Part shown: positions 47,522 through 55,841 of the stretch, one piece after another | Numbering within the stretch: the first letter of the stretch is position 1 | Layout of the letters: the number at the start of each line of letters is the position of its first letter | DNA from: Lachnospiraceae bacterium | GTDB taxonomy: Bacteria; Bacillota; Clostridia; Lachnospirales; Lachnospiraceae | DNA: 64,000 nucleotides | Reading direction: 5' to 3' | NCBI GenBank assembly: GCA_017460885.1 | Contig: JAFUAB010000036.1 | Coordinates: 30,723-94,722, forward strand | Program-made: the position numbers and the translations under genes | The notes under the pieces: model-generated | The model's database searches: none | What the model was told of the DNA's origin: nothing | What the model saw: only the letters and a program-made list of their open reading frames with translations

Positions 47522-48250
47522 ATGAGGATCAATCAGTTCATAGCACGCTGCGGTGTGACATCCAGACGCGGCGCTGACAAATTAATATCGAGTGGTTGCG
47601 TGATGATCGACGGAAGAGCAGCTGTTGCCGGAGATCAGGTGGATAATACAACATGTGTTCTCGTAAATGGAAAACGTATCTCACTCCCGGAAGATTATTC
47701 GGTCATCGCGTACTACAAACCCGTCGGAGTGACCTGTTCGGAAAAGGACTCTCACGCAGAGAGACTTGTTACGGACGAGATCAATTCGGACAGACGCCTG
47801 ACCTATGCAGGCAGGCTTGATAAAGACAGCGAGGGGCTTCTGATCCTGACCGATGACGGTGCATTGATAAATGCAATGATGAAAAGCTCCGAAATGCATG
47901 AAAAAGAGTATGAAGTAACTGTTAGCGGGAGCATTTCCGATGAACAGCTCGATCATCTGAGTCGCGGCATCTATTTGAAAGAGCTTGGTATCAAAACCCG
48001 CCCGTGCAGGGTCAGAAGGATAAACAGTAAAACGTTCTACATAACTTTGACCCAGGGATTGAACCGTCAGATCAGGAGAATGTGCGCCTCAGAAGGACTG
48101 AAAGTCACCAAATTAAAGAGGACACGCGTTATGAATATCCTGCTTGGCGATTTGCAAGTCGGTGCAAGCCGAAAACTGACTGAAGAAGAGCTGAAAAGAC
48201 TCTATTCCGACTGCGGTTTACATAGGTTTGACGACCGCAATCTTATGTAA
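47522..48250 (+). CDS. rluF: 23S rRNA pseudouridine synthase RluF-like (RsuA/RluB/E/F family)
   Basis: A 242-residue pseudouridine synthase. The N-terminal S4 domain (MRINQFIARCGVTSRRGADK, residues 1-60) is followed by the catalytic domain with the aspartate in GRLDKDSEGLLILT and the RNA-binding segment TLTQGLNRQIRRMC, then TRVMNI. The QGLNRQIRRMC and KLKRTRVMNI elements match RluF, which modifies 23S rRNA near position 2604, more closely than RsuA or RluB. No canonical ribosome site precedes the ATG; the upstream DNA is the end of a MITE-like element. Confidence 0.88.
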   Translation: MRINQFIARCGVTSRRGADKLISSGCVMIDGRAAVAGDQVDNTTCVLVNGKRISLPEDYSVIAYYKPVGVTCSEKDSHAERLVTDEINSDRRLTYAGRLDKDSEGLLILTDDGALINAMMKSSEMHEKEYEVTVSGSISDEQLDHLSRGIYLKELGIKTRPCRVRRINSKTFYITLTQGLNRQIRRMCASEGLKVTKLKRTRVMNILLGDLQVGASRKLTEEELKRLYSDCGLHRFDDRNLM

Positions 48251-48376
48251 ATTTATCAAAAATTTTCTACTGATTTTTTGTCTGAAATTTCTATCATTTC
48301 TACTATATAAATTTTTTCTATATTGTCATAAACTGATATCTGTATCTGTAATCACACTATTTTTGACGGTAAAAAT

Positions 48377-50344
48377 ATGCCAGCGAATGATAAACAACGA
48401 GACAGGATCAGATTTTTGGTGAGCACATTAAATAGTGCTTCTCAAAAATACTATGCACAAGATGATGAGGTTATGTCCAATTATGAGTATGACAGCCTCT
48501 ATGATGAACTGATGGCTCTGGAAGAGGAGACAGGGTATGTGCTTTCCAATTCCCCCACGGTAAGGGTTGGGTATGAGGCCGTAGATGAACTGCCCAAGGA
48601 AAGACACGAGAAGCCCATGCTCAGTCTGGCCAAGACCAAGGATAGAAATGAGCTTGCGGACTGGCTGCAGGGCAGGGACGCACTGCTTAGCTGGAAGCTT
48701 GACGGCCTTACGGTGGTTCTGACCTATTTTGACGGAAAACTTGCAAAGGCAGTGACACGCGGAAACGGTGAAATCGGAGAAATTGTTACAAATAACGCCC
48801 GTGCTTTTATCAATATCCCCAATTCCATAGAATATAAAGGTGAACTGATCATCCGCGGTGAGGCTGTTATAGGCTATTCTGATTTTGAACGGATCAACAG
48901 ATCTCTTCCCGAGGGCACTCCCGAATATAAGAATCCGAGAAATCTCTGCTCCGGAGCGGTAAGACAATTGGATCCGGCGATTACCGCTTCACGAAGTGTC
49001 AGATTTTTTGCGTTTTCGCTTGTGTCGGCACCTGGAGTCGACTTTAAGGATTCTCATGAGGAGGAGTTTTTGTTTCTGAAGGATCAGGGCTTTGAGGTCG
49101 TGGATTATGTGCGCGTCACTCCGGATTCCGTAGTTGGAGAGATAGACAGATATGAGGTAAAGATAAAGGATTATGATATTCCGTCAGATGGTCTTGTGCT
49201 TCTGCTGGATGAGATCCATTATGGCACAAGCCTTGGGATGACAGCAAAATACCCCAGAAATGCCATTGCGTTTAAATGGTCGGATGAAACAGCCGATACG
49301 GTACTGCGAGACATAGAGTGGTCTGCTTCGAGAACCGGTCTTATCAATCCGGTAGCGATATTCGATCCCGTTGAGCTGGAGGGTACAACTGTTTCGAGAG
49401 CATCCGTACACAATATAAGCATAGTCAGATCGATGAAGCTTGGGATCGGCGATACTGTTCGTGTGTATAAGGCCAATATGATCATCCCACAGATCGCCGC
49501 GAATCTGACAGGCTCGGGAACATTGCCGATCCCGGATACCTGTCCCGTATGCGGAGGATCAACCCGGATACTGGAGACGGAGGGTACCTCATATTTATAT
49601 TGTACAAATCCGGAATGTCCCGCCAAGCAGATCGGTTCCTTTACCCAGTTTGTCAGCAGGGATGCCATGAATATCGACGGATTATCCGAGGCTACTCTGG
49701 AGAAGTTTATCGGCAGGGGGGTCATACATACATTTGCCGACCTGTATCATATGGACGGATACAGGGACGAGATCGTCGGAATGGAGGGCTTCGGTCAGAA
49801 ATCCTTTGATAATCTGATCGCGGCAGTGGAGAAGTCAAGGAAAACAGAACTTCATCGCGTGGTTTACGCCGTGGGTATTGAGAATGTAGGCGTAGCCACG
49901 GCTAAGCTGATATGCAGGCATTTCGGATATGATGCCGCAGCCGTATCGGAAGCATCGGTGGAGGAATTGTCCGGTATAGACGGTGTGGGCAACGTGATAG
50001 CGGGCTCTGTCCGCAGCTTTTTTGACGATACCGATAAAAGAAGGTCTTGGGACCTTCTTCTTAATGAACTTGAGCTTGTATCTCCCGAAACCATGCCAAC
50101 TGCCCGGACTCTGGCCGGCTTAAGCTTTGTTGTGACCGGAAGCCTGCATTCTTTTGCTAACAGGAACGAACTTAAGGAAAGGATCGAAAGCCTGGGAGGA
50201 AAGGTTACGGGTTCCGTTACCGGCAACACAAGATGCCTGATCAACAATGATGCCGATTCCACATCGTCCAAGAACCTTACAGCCCGTAAACTGGGGGTTC
50301 CGGTGCTTACCGAGGATGAGTTTATATCACAATATCTGGCATGA
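48377..50344 (+). CDS. ligA: NAD-dependent DNA ligase
   Basis: Seals nicks in replication and repair using NAD. The 655-residue protein has the adenylation domain with Lys107 in SWKLDGL (K-X-D-G), GEAVIG and the OB fold, a four-cysteine zinc finger (CPVCGG ... CTNPECPAKQ), helix-hairpin-helix repeats (GIENVGVATAKLI; IDGVGNVIAGSV) and a C-terminal BRCT domain (LAGLSFVVTGSL). All domains are complete. The active lysine is followed by LDG instead of the more common IDG. The upstream 125 bases are very AT-rich and the ribosome site is weak. Confidence 0.96.
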   Translation: MPANDKQRDRIRFLVSTLNSASQKYYAQDDEVMSNYEYDSLYDELMALEEETGYVLSNSPTVRVGYEAVDELPKERHEKPMLSLAKTKDRNELADWLQGRDALLSWKLDGLTVVLTYFDGKLAKAVTRGNGEIGEIVTNNARAFINIPNSIEYKGELIIRGEAVIGYSDFERINRSLPEGTPEYKNPRNLCSGAVRQLDPAITASRSVRFFAFSLVSAPGVDFKDSHEEEFLFLKDQGFEVVDYVRVTPDSVVGEIDRYEVKIKDYDIPSDGLVLLLDEIHYGTSLGMTAKYPRNAIAFKWSDETADTVLRDIEWSASRTGLINPVAIFDPVELEGTTVSRASVHNISIVRSMKLGIGDTVRVYKANMIIPQIAANLTGSGTLPIPDTCPVCGGSTRILETEGTSYLYCTNPECPAKQIGSFTQFVSRDAMNIDGLSEATLEKFIGRGVIHTFADLYHMDGYRDEIVGMEGFGQKSFDNLIAAVEKSRKTELHRVVYAVGIENVGVATAKLICRHFGYDAAAVSEASVEELSGIDGVGNVIAGSVRSFFDDTDKRRSWDLLLNELELVSPETMPTARTLAGLSFVVTGSLHSFANRNELKERIESLGGKVTGSVTGNTRCLINNDADSTSSKNLTARKLGVPVLTEDEFISQYLA

Positions 50345-50434
50345 TATCTGCGATCTGATACCATATATTGTGCTTTTCTATGTTTTATACAAAAATATTT
50401 TTAATTATTTGTTTATTTTTGGTTTAGAATTACC

Positions 50435-50483
50435 AATACCATATCTTGACAGAATTGATGGAGGCGAATACAATATCTTGTAG
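50435..50483 (+). promoter_or_regulatory. nrdDG promoter overlapped by a pair of NrdR-like boxes
   Basis: TTGACA (50446-50451), 17-base spacer, TACAAT (50469-50474). Two copies of a motif with core CCATATCTTG (50439-50448) and CAATATCTTG (50471-50480) lie 32 bases apart; one overlaps the -35, the other the -10. The published NrdR box is CWATATATWG with paired boxes about 31-32 bases apart. Each core here has an A-to-C change at the seventh position; the first also has C at its second. Repression of nrdDG by NrdR is predicted; nrdR is not in the window. Confidence 0.65.
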
Positions 50484-50514
50484 TTGCCTCTCTTAGACTT
50501 TGGATTACATAACT

Positions 50515-50614
50515 ATAGTCAACGAATTTAGTAATTGCCGTATGGCGAGCCATAATGCTTGAATTTATGGCAGTTATGGCTCGGCAAAGTGCAATTACTT
50601 AATTCGTTTACTAT
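50515..50614 (+). mobile_element. MITE-like inverted-repeat element, copy C
   Basis: 100 bp, one base different from copy A (ATAGTCAACG instead of ATAGTAAACG). Inner ends are flanked by TA. It lies between the predicted nrdDG transcription start (about 50481) and the nrdD start codon, so it should be transcribed as a long hairpin in the leader. TATACT and TATAAT motifs at its downstream end (50612-50623) have no matching -35. Confidence 0.78.
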
Positions 50615-50685
50615 ACTTATAATCGATTCTCGTACAGAGGCTTGTAACCATAGTATTCTTTAATAACCAATGTGAGGAATTTGTT

Positions 50686-52890
50686 GTGAAGATTATCAAA
50701 AGAAGCGGTGCTGAAGTAGAATTCGATCAGCAGAAGATAGTCGTCGCCATAAACAAGGCGAATGAAAGCGTTAACGGATCCCAGAGACTCAATTCCGAAG
50801 AGATTCAGGAGATCGCGGATGCCGTGACTCTGTCCTGCAGCGAAATGTGCAGGTCTGCAAATGTCGAAGAAATACAGGATATGGTAGAGAATCAGCTCAT
50901 GAAGTACAGAGCTTATGAGATGGCCCGTAATTATATCACATACAGATACAGGCATGCGCTCGCACGTAAGTCCAATTCTACGGATGATCAGATACTCAGT
51001 CTGCTGGAATGCAATAATGAAGAGGTTAAACAGGAGAATTCCAACAAGAATCCTGTGGTAAACTCCGTACAGAGAGATTACATGGCCGGAGAGGTCAGCA
51101 AGGACATCACCAAGAGGCTGCTTCTGCCCGAGGACGTGGTTGAGGCTCACGAAAAGGGCATAATTCACTTCCATGATTCCGACTATTTCGCACAGCACAT
51201 GCATAACTGCTGCCTGGTCAACCTTGAGGACATGCTCCAGAACGGCACGGTCATCTCAGAGACCATGATCGACAAGCCCAAGAGCTTTTCGACCGCCTGC
51301 AACATAGCGACCCAGGCCATAGCCCAGATCGCCAGCTCACAGTACGGCGGACAGAGCATATCCCTGGCGCATCTTGCACCCTTCGTGCAGGTGAGCCGCG
51401 ATAAGCTGCGCCGTGAGGTCCGCAAGGAAATGGAACTCATGGACATAGAGGTTTCCGACGAAAAGATCAACAAGATCGCCGAGATGCGCGTTCGTGAGGA
51501 GATCAACCGGGGCTGCCAGATAGTTCAGTATCAGGTGATCACGCTGATGACCACCAACGGACAGGCGCCCTTCATCACCGTATTCATGTACATCGATGAA
51601 GTGCCCGAGGGACAGGTTCGTGATGACCTCGCACTTATTATAGAAGAAATGCTCAATCAGAGGATACGCGGCGTCAAGAATGAAAAGGGCGTATACATCA
51701 CGCCGGCGTTTCCCAAGCTCATATACGTCCTCGAGGAAGACAACATTCATGAGGACAGCAAGTACTATTATCTGACCAAGCTTGCCGCCAAGTGCACTGC
51801 CAAGAGGCTCGTGCCCGATTACATATCGGAGAAGATCATGAAGGAGCTAAAGGGCGGAGACTGCTATCCCTGCATGGGATGCCGTTCGTTCCTGACTCCC
51901 GACAGGTTTACCGAGGCAGGCGTGGGGAATCTGGCCAATGCCGGCAATTATGATCCTGACAAGCGCAAGTATTACGGACGTTTCAATCAGGGCGTCGTGA
52001 CAATCAACCTCGTGGACGTGGCATGCTCCTCGGAGAGAGACATGTACAAGTTCTGGAAGATCATGGACGAGAGGCTTGAGCTGTGCCACAGGGCGCTGAT
52101 GTGCAGGCATAACAGGCTGAAGGGCACCCTTTCGGACGTGGCACCGATCCTTTGGCAGGATGGCGCGCTGGCCAGGCTTAAGAAAGGCGAGCCCATAGAC
52201 AAGCTTCTTTTTGACGGATATTCGACCATATCCCTGGGGTATGCGGGACTCTGCGAATGCACGAGATACATGACCGGCAAGTCGCACACCGATCCCACGG
52301 CCACTCCTTTTGCGCTGGACGTCATGAAGTACTTAAATGACGCCTGCAAAAAGTGGAAGGCGGAGTCCAACATAGACTTCTCACTGTACGGCACGCCGCT
52401 GGAGTCAACCACTTACAAGTTTGCCAAGGCATTGCAGAAGAGGTTTGGCATCATCCCCGGCGTTACGGACAAGAATTACATCACCAACAGCTATCACGTG
52501 CACGTGACCGAGAACATAGACGCGTTCGACAAGCTCAGCTTTGAGGCACAGTTCCAGGCGCTTTCACCCGGCGGGGCCATCAGTTACGTGGAGGTTCCGG
52601 ACCTGCAGGACAACCTGGATGCGGTTCTTGCCGTCATGAAGCATATTTATGATCATATCATGTATGCCGAGCTCAATACCAAATCGGATTACTGCCAGAA
52701 GTGCGGATATGACGGAGAGATCACGATAAAGGATGATAAGGACGGCAAGCTGATCTGGGAATGCCCCAACTGCGGGAACCGTGATCAGGATACGATGAAT
52801 GTCGCCAGACGTACCTGCGGATACATAGGAACACAGTTCTGGAATCAGGGACGTACCCAGGAGATCAAGGAAAGAGTGCTGCATCTGTAA
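50686..52890 (+). CDS. nrdD: Anaerobic ribonucleoside-triphosphate reductase
   Basis: Oxygen-sensitive class III enzyme that makes deoxyribonucleotides. The 734-residue protein begins with an ATP-cone (about 1-90; IIKRSGAEVEFDQQKI). The catalytic barrel follows, and the C-terminus has a zinc site (Cys670, Cys673, Cys693, Cys696) and the glycyl radical loop RTCGYIG with Gly712. The start codon is GTG at 50686, fixed by GAGGAA six bases upstream; no ATG fits. The activase gene follows after 140 bases. The middle part of the gene uses markedly more C- and G-ending codons than its ends. Its leader holds a MITE-like element. Confidence 0.97.
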   Translation: MKIIKRSGAEVEFDQQKIVVAINKANESVNGSQRLNSEEIQEIADAVTLSCSEMCRSANVEEIQDMVENQLMKYRAYEMARNYITYRYRHALARKSNSTDDQILSLLECNNEEVKQENSNKNPVVNSVQRDYMAGEVSKDITKRLLLPEDVVEAHEKGIIHFHDSDYFAQHMHNCCLVNLEDMLQNGTVISETMIDKPKSFSTACNIATQAIAQIASSQYGGQSISLAHLAPFVQVSRDKLRREVRKEMELMDIEVSDEKINKIAEMRVREEINRGCQIVQYQVITLMTTNGQAPFITVFMYIDEVPEGQVRDDLALIIEEMLNQRIRGVKNEKGVYITPAFPKLIYVLEEDNIHEDSKYYYLTKLAAKCTAKRLVPDYISEKIMKELKGGDCYPCMGCRSFLTPDRFTEAGVGNLANAGNYDPDKRKYYGRFNQGVVTINLVDVACSSERDMYKFWKIMDERLELCHRALMCRHNRLKGTLSDVAPILWQDGALARLKKGEPIDKLLFDGYSTISLGYAGLCECTRYMTGKSHTDPTATPFALDVMKYLNDACKKWKAESNIDFSLYGTPLESTTYKFAKALQKRFGIIPGVTDKNYITNSYHVHVTENIDAFDKLSFEAQFQALSPGGAISYVEVPDLQDNLDAVLAVMKHIYDHIMYAELNTKSDYCQKCGYDGEITIKDDKDGKLIWECPNCGNRDQDTMNVARRTCGYIGTQFWNQGRTQEIKERVLHL

Positions 52891-53030
52891 TCAGGAGCGG
52901 GACATGTGATTTTTGCTTATACGGCGAGACTTTCTGATGCAGATATCGGGAAAGCAGACAAGTGAAATGACCAGGTTAATTCGCTACAGTTCCTTACCCG
53001 GTCAGGATGATGAGGACCGGTGCATCAGAC

Positions 53031-53567
53031 ATGAATTATTGTAACATCAAAAATAATGACGTAGCAGACGGAGAGGGTGTAAGAGTCACCCTCTTTGTTT
53101 CGGGTTGTACCCATCATTGCAAGGGGTGTTTTCAGCCGGAGACGTGGGACTTCGGATACGGCGTGCCCTATACCGCTCAGACAGAGGACCTGCTGATAAA
53201 CCGACTGGCTGCACCGCACATAAGCGGGCTGACGGTACTTGGTGGGGAACCGTTTGAACCGGATAACCAGCGGGGAATTATAAGCACCCTTGCAAGAGCA
53301 AAAAAGGCTTTTCCGGACAAAAATATCTGGGTATACAGCGGATATACCTTCGACAGGGACATTGCTCCGGAGAACGGAGCGGCGCACTGCGAGGTGACCG
53401 ACGAGCTGCTCTCGTATATTGACGTACTTGTGGACGGAGAGTTCATATTGGAGCAGAAGAGCCTGCTTTTGCCTTTCAGGGGATCCGGGAACCAGCGGCT
53501 CATCGATGTCAGGAAATCCCTCGATGTCGGACGGGTGGAAGAGTATAAGCTTAAGAATCCGAGGTGA
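53031..53567 (+). CDS. nrdG: Anaerobic ribonucleotide reductase-activating protein
   Basis: Radical SAM activase that installs the glycyl radical on NrdD. The 178-residue protein has the cluster motif CTHHCKGC (Cys26, Cys30, Cys33), the N-terminal NNDVADGEGVRVTLFVSG, LGGEPFEPDN and WVYSGYTFD, all diagnostic. ATG 53031 gives the usual N-terminus MNYXNIK; earlier ATGs at 53007 and 53010 extend it by eight unrelated residues and have no better ribosome site. It is in the same direction as nrdD and is presumably in its transcript. Confidence 0.95.
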   Translation: MNYCNIKNNDVADGEGVRVTLFVSGCTHHCKGCFQPETWDFGYGVPYTAQTEDLLINRLAAPHISGLTVLGGEPFEPDNQRGIISTLARAKKAFPDKNIWVYSGYTFDRDIAPENGAAHCEVTDELLSYIDVLVDGEFILEQKSLLLPFRGSGNQRLIDVRKSLDVGRVEEYKLKNPR

Positions 53568-53596
53568 ACTAGTAGGTTTTTGACTGGAGGTAGATC

Positions 53597-53953
53597 GTGT
53601 TTATTCTTAACAAAAAGACAACAAAACATGAGTTGAAAGAAAACTATCATTTTCCTAATGGCTTTGTAAAGGGCGTAATGGACATAGAGCAGGAATTGGT
53701 TGCCTTGGATGCAGAGATGCATTATGAGTTAGCGGATTATCTAAGAGAAGAAAAGGGATCAAGGGAATATGATATGTGGGGATTTAATCTTTGGCTGGAG
53801 AATGACAGTCCGGATGATATTCTGGAATTTGACTCTTTGATCAATATACATAATAATCAACTTCATGGTTTTCCCAGAGGCGGAATGAGTATTCTTGATC
53901 CTGATATAGAACAGAAGGCGTCCGGGGTTATAGAAAAATGGATAGAACTGTAA
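53597..53953 (+). CDS. Small protein resembling DUF5674 (unknown function)
   Basis: A 118-residue protein, GTG start with GGAGG six bases upstream. Conserved-looking parts are VKGVMDIEQELVALDAEMH, the GS...MWGFNLW segment and LEFDSLINI. From memory these match the pattern of DUF5674, a family with no known function; a profile search was not possible. It is AT-richer than the nrdG and argH genes on either side and overlaps the next small gene by 16 bases, so the two are translated together. A terminator follows the pair. Confidence 0.7.
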   Translation: MFILNKKTTKHELKENYHFPNGFVKGVMDIEQELVALDAEMHYELADYLREEKGSREYDMWGFNLWLENDSPDDILEFDSLINIHNNQLHGFPRGGMSILDPDIEQKASGVIEKWIEL

Positions 53954-54240
53954 AGGACAGATGGTTCGGTTTTTCTCTGGCCGAGCAGATGTTAAATATT
54001 GGAAATGAAGTGAAACGGGCCATACGATTTGAGGACAATTCCGATCAACAGAGGAGCTTTATTGATAAAGCCATCCGCTATACAGAACTTGCCATTTCCG
54101 ATCCTAAGAACTTTAAAATCAAGCCTGAACTTGAAGCAAGCAGGTATGTATTGGAGGATTTAAAAAAAGATAAATATTTAAACTGCTCCAAGAAACAGAT
54201 CTGTGATTATTATATGAATTTTATGTATTTTCTAAAGTAA
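53938..54240 (+). CDS. Small helical protein of unknown function, paired with the upstream gene
   Basis: A 100-residue, mainly helical protein starting inside the previous gene (16-base overlap, ATGGATAGA with no separate strong ribosome site). It begins DRWFGFSLAEQMLNIGNEVK and has a conserved-looking centre AIRYTELAISD; the C-terminus is rich in Lys and aromatic residues. I recall similar short W-X3-S-X2-EQMXNIG proteins in other bacteria but know of no function. The overlap and shared terminator make it a two-gene unit with the DUF5674-like gene. A toxin-antitoxin or accessory pair is possible but not supported by motifs. Confidence 0.7.
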   Translation: MDRTVKDRWFGFSLAEQMLNIGNEVKRAIRFEDNSDQQRSFIDKAIRYTELAISDPKNFKIKPELEASRYVLEDLKKDKYLNCSKKQICDYYMNFMYFLK

Positions 54241-54264
54241 TCGATAGTACATGAATAAATATCT

Positions 54265-54292
54265 AAGACCTCGTTGAATCGAGGTCTTTTTT
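54265..54292 (+). terminator. Rho-independent terminator after the small gene pair
   Basis: AAGACCTCG (54265-54273), loop TTGAAT, CGAGGTCTT (54280-54288) and a run of six T. It ends the transcript from nrdD or from the two small genes. Confidence 0.88.
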
Positions 54293-54417
54293 GTGTTATG
54301 ATGTACCCTAACGTCAAATGATGATTTAATAAATTTACATAACATTTCCGGTAAGAATGGTGCAGGATTCTGACACACATAATCTAACCCCAATCTGACC
54401 GGAGTAAGGAGAAATGC

Positions 54418-55791
54418 ATGGCTCAATTATGGGGAGGCCGTTTCAAAGGCAAAACAGACGATCTTGTATATCAGTTCAATGCTTCCATAGAATTCGACAA
54501 AAGATTATACAGACAAGATATCGAGGGTTCAAAGGCCCACGTGAACATGCTCGGCAGACAGGGTATACTGACAGACACGGATGTGGACAGTATCCTTAAA
54601 GGACTGGATGGCATTCTGTCAGACATAGAGTCTGGAAGGCTTGAGATCACTTCAGAATACGAGGACGTACACAGCTTCGTGGAGGCGGTGCTGACGGAGC
54701 GCATAGGTGACGCCGGCAAGCGCCTGCATACCGGCAGGAGCCGAAATGATCAGGTGGCCCTGGACATGAAGCTCTACGTGCGCGACCGGATCGATGAGAT
54801 GATCCCGGAACTTAAGGGCCTGATGGAGGTGATCCTCGGCATAATGGAAGCAAACGTGTCCACGTACATGCCCGGCTTCACTCACCTGCAGAAGGCGCAG
54901 CCCGTGACGCTGGCCCATCACATGGGCGCGTATTTCGAGATGTTTAAGCGTGACGTCGGCAGACTACGGGATGCCAGGGTGAGACTCAACGAATGTCCCC
55001 TCGGCAGCGGGGCACTGGCCGGCACCACCTATCCGCTTGACCGTGAGTATACAGCCGAGCTGCTTGGGTTTGATCGTCCCACGGCCAATTCCATGGACTC
55101 GGTATCTGACAGGGATTACGTGATCGAGCTGCTCAGCGATCTGTCGCTCATCATGGTTCATCTGTCGAGGCTGAGCGAGGAGATCATCATATGGAACAGC
55201 AACGAGTACGGCTTCGTGGAGTTAGATGACGCATATTCCACGGGTTCGTCCATCATGCCTCAGAAGAAAAATCCGGACATCGCAGAGCTGATACGCGGCA
55301 AGACCGGGCGCGTTTACGGCGACCTGATTAGCCTGCTCACCATGATGAAGGGCATTCCGCTCGCGTATGACAAGGACATCCAGGAGGACAAGGAGGCGTC
55401 ATTTGACGCTATCGATACCGTGCACGCTTGCATCCGGCTCATGAGCGGCATGCTGGCCACGACCACATTTAATAAAGAGAGAATGCTTGCCTCGGCGGCA
55501 AAGGGCTTTACCAACGCCACCGATGCCGCGGACTACCTGGTCGGCAAGGGCGTTCCATTCAGGGATGCGCACAGGTATGTGGGTGAGATTGTGCTTTTCT
55601 GCCTGGAGAGAGGCATCGCCATAGATGACATGACCCTTGACGAACTGCGGGACATTTGCCCGGAATTTGATGAGGGCATCTATGAAGCGATAGACATAAA
55701 GACCTGCGTCGACCGACGCAACACCATCGGCGCACCCGGGATGGATGCGATGAAGAATGAAATAGAAAAGTGCCGGGAATTCCTGAAGTGA
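54418..55791 (+). CDS. argH: Argininosuccinate lyase
   Basis: Last step of arginine synthesis: argininosuccinate to arginine and fumarate. The 457-residue protein of the fumarase/aspartase superfamily begins MAQLWGGRFKGKTDDLVYQF, has HTGRSRNDQVALD, the GFTHLQKAQPVTLAH segment with the catalytic His and the superfamily loop GSSIMPQKKNPD from Gly276. Length is normal. AAGGAG supports ATG 54418. No other arg genes or argR are in the window. As in nrdD, codons in the middle of the gene are more C/G-ending than at the beginning. Confidence 0.97.
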   Translation: MAQLWGGRFKGKTDDLVYQFNASIEFDKRLYRQDIEGSKAHVNMLGRQGILTDTDVDSILKGLDGILSDIESGRLEITSEYEDVHSFVEAVLTERIGDAGKRLHTGRSRNDQVALDMKLYVRDRIDEMIPELKGLMEVILGIMEANVSTYMPGFTHLQKAQPVTLAHHMGAYFEMFKRDVGRLRDARVRLNECPLGSGALAGTTYPLDREYTAELLGFDRPTANSMDSVSDRDYVIELLSDLSLIMVHLSRLSEEIIIWNSNEYGFVELDDAYSTGSSIMPQKKNPDIAELIRGKTGRVYGDLISLLTMMKGIPLAYDKDIQEDKEASFDAIDTVHACIRLMSGMLATTTFNKERMLASAAKGFTNATDAADYLVGKGVPFRDAHRYVGEIVLFCLERGIAIDDMTLDELRDICPEFDEGIYEAIDIKTCVDRRNTIGAPGMDAMKNEIEKCREFLK

Positions 55792-55841
55792 TCCGTCCGG
55801 CGTCGTGACAGCATCTTATTAAGAAAACAGTGAGGAATTGC

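Larger units (their letters stand above)
50345..50685. other. 341-base region holding the nrdD control elements
   Basis: No gene is supported. It contains an upstream NrdR-like box (CCATATATTGTG at 50361-50372), an AT-rich stretch, the promoter with two further NrdR-like boxes (50435-50483), the MITE-like copy C (50515-50614), and the ribosome site GAGGAA at 50674-50679. Confidence 0.7.

Noticed and set aside
48228-48422. Hydrophobic 64-codon frame between rluF and ligA as a small membrane peptide
   Set aside because: It overlaps both genes, has no ribosome site, and its hydrophobicity follows simply from the AT-rich spacer.
50247-50483. 78-codon frame spanning the ligA end and the nrdD promoter
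   Set aside because: It runs through the BRCT codons of ligA and the promoter/NrdR-like boxes; no start signal is seen.
36205-50614. The three 100-bp repeats as parts of a CRISPR array or tandem repeat
   Set aside because: Copies are kilobases apart, one is inverted, and there are no regularly spaced units or cas genes.
54293-54417. T-box or other leader control element before argH
   Set aside because: The 125 bases contain no recognisable T-box sequence or antiterminator; only the ribosome site and AT-rich DNA are seen.
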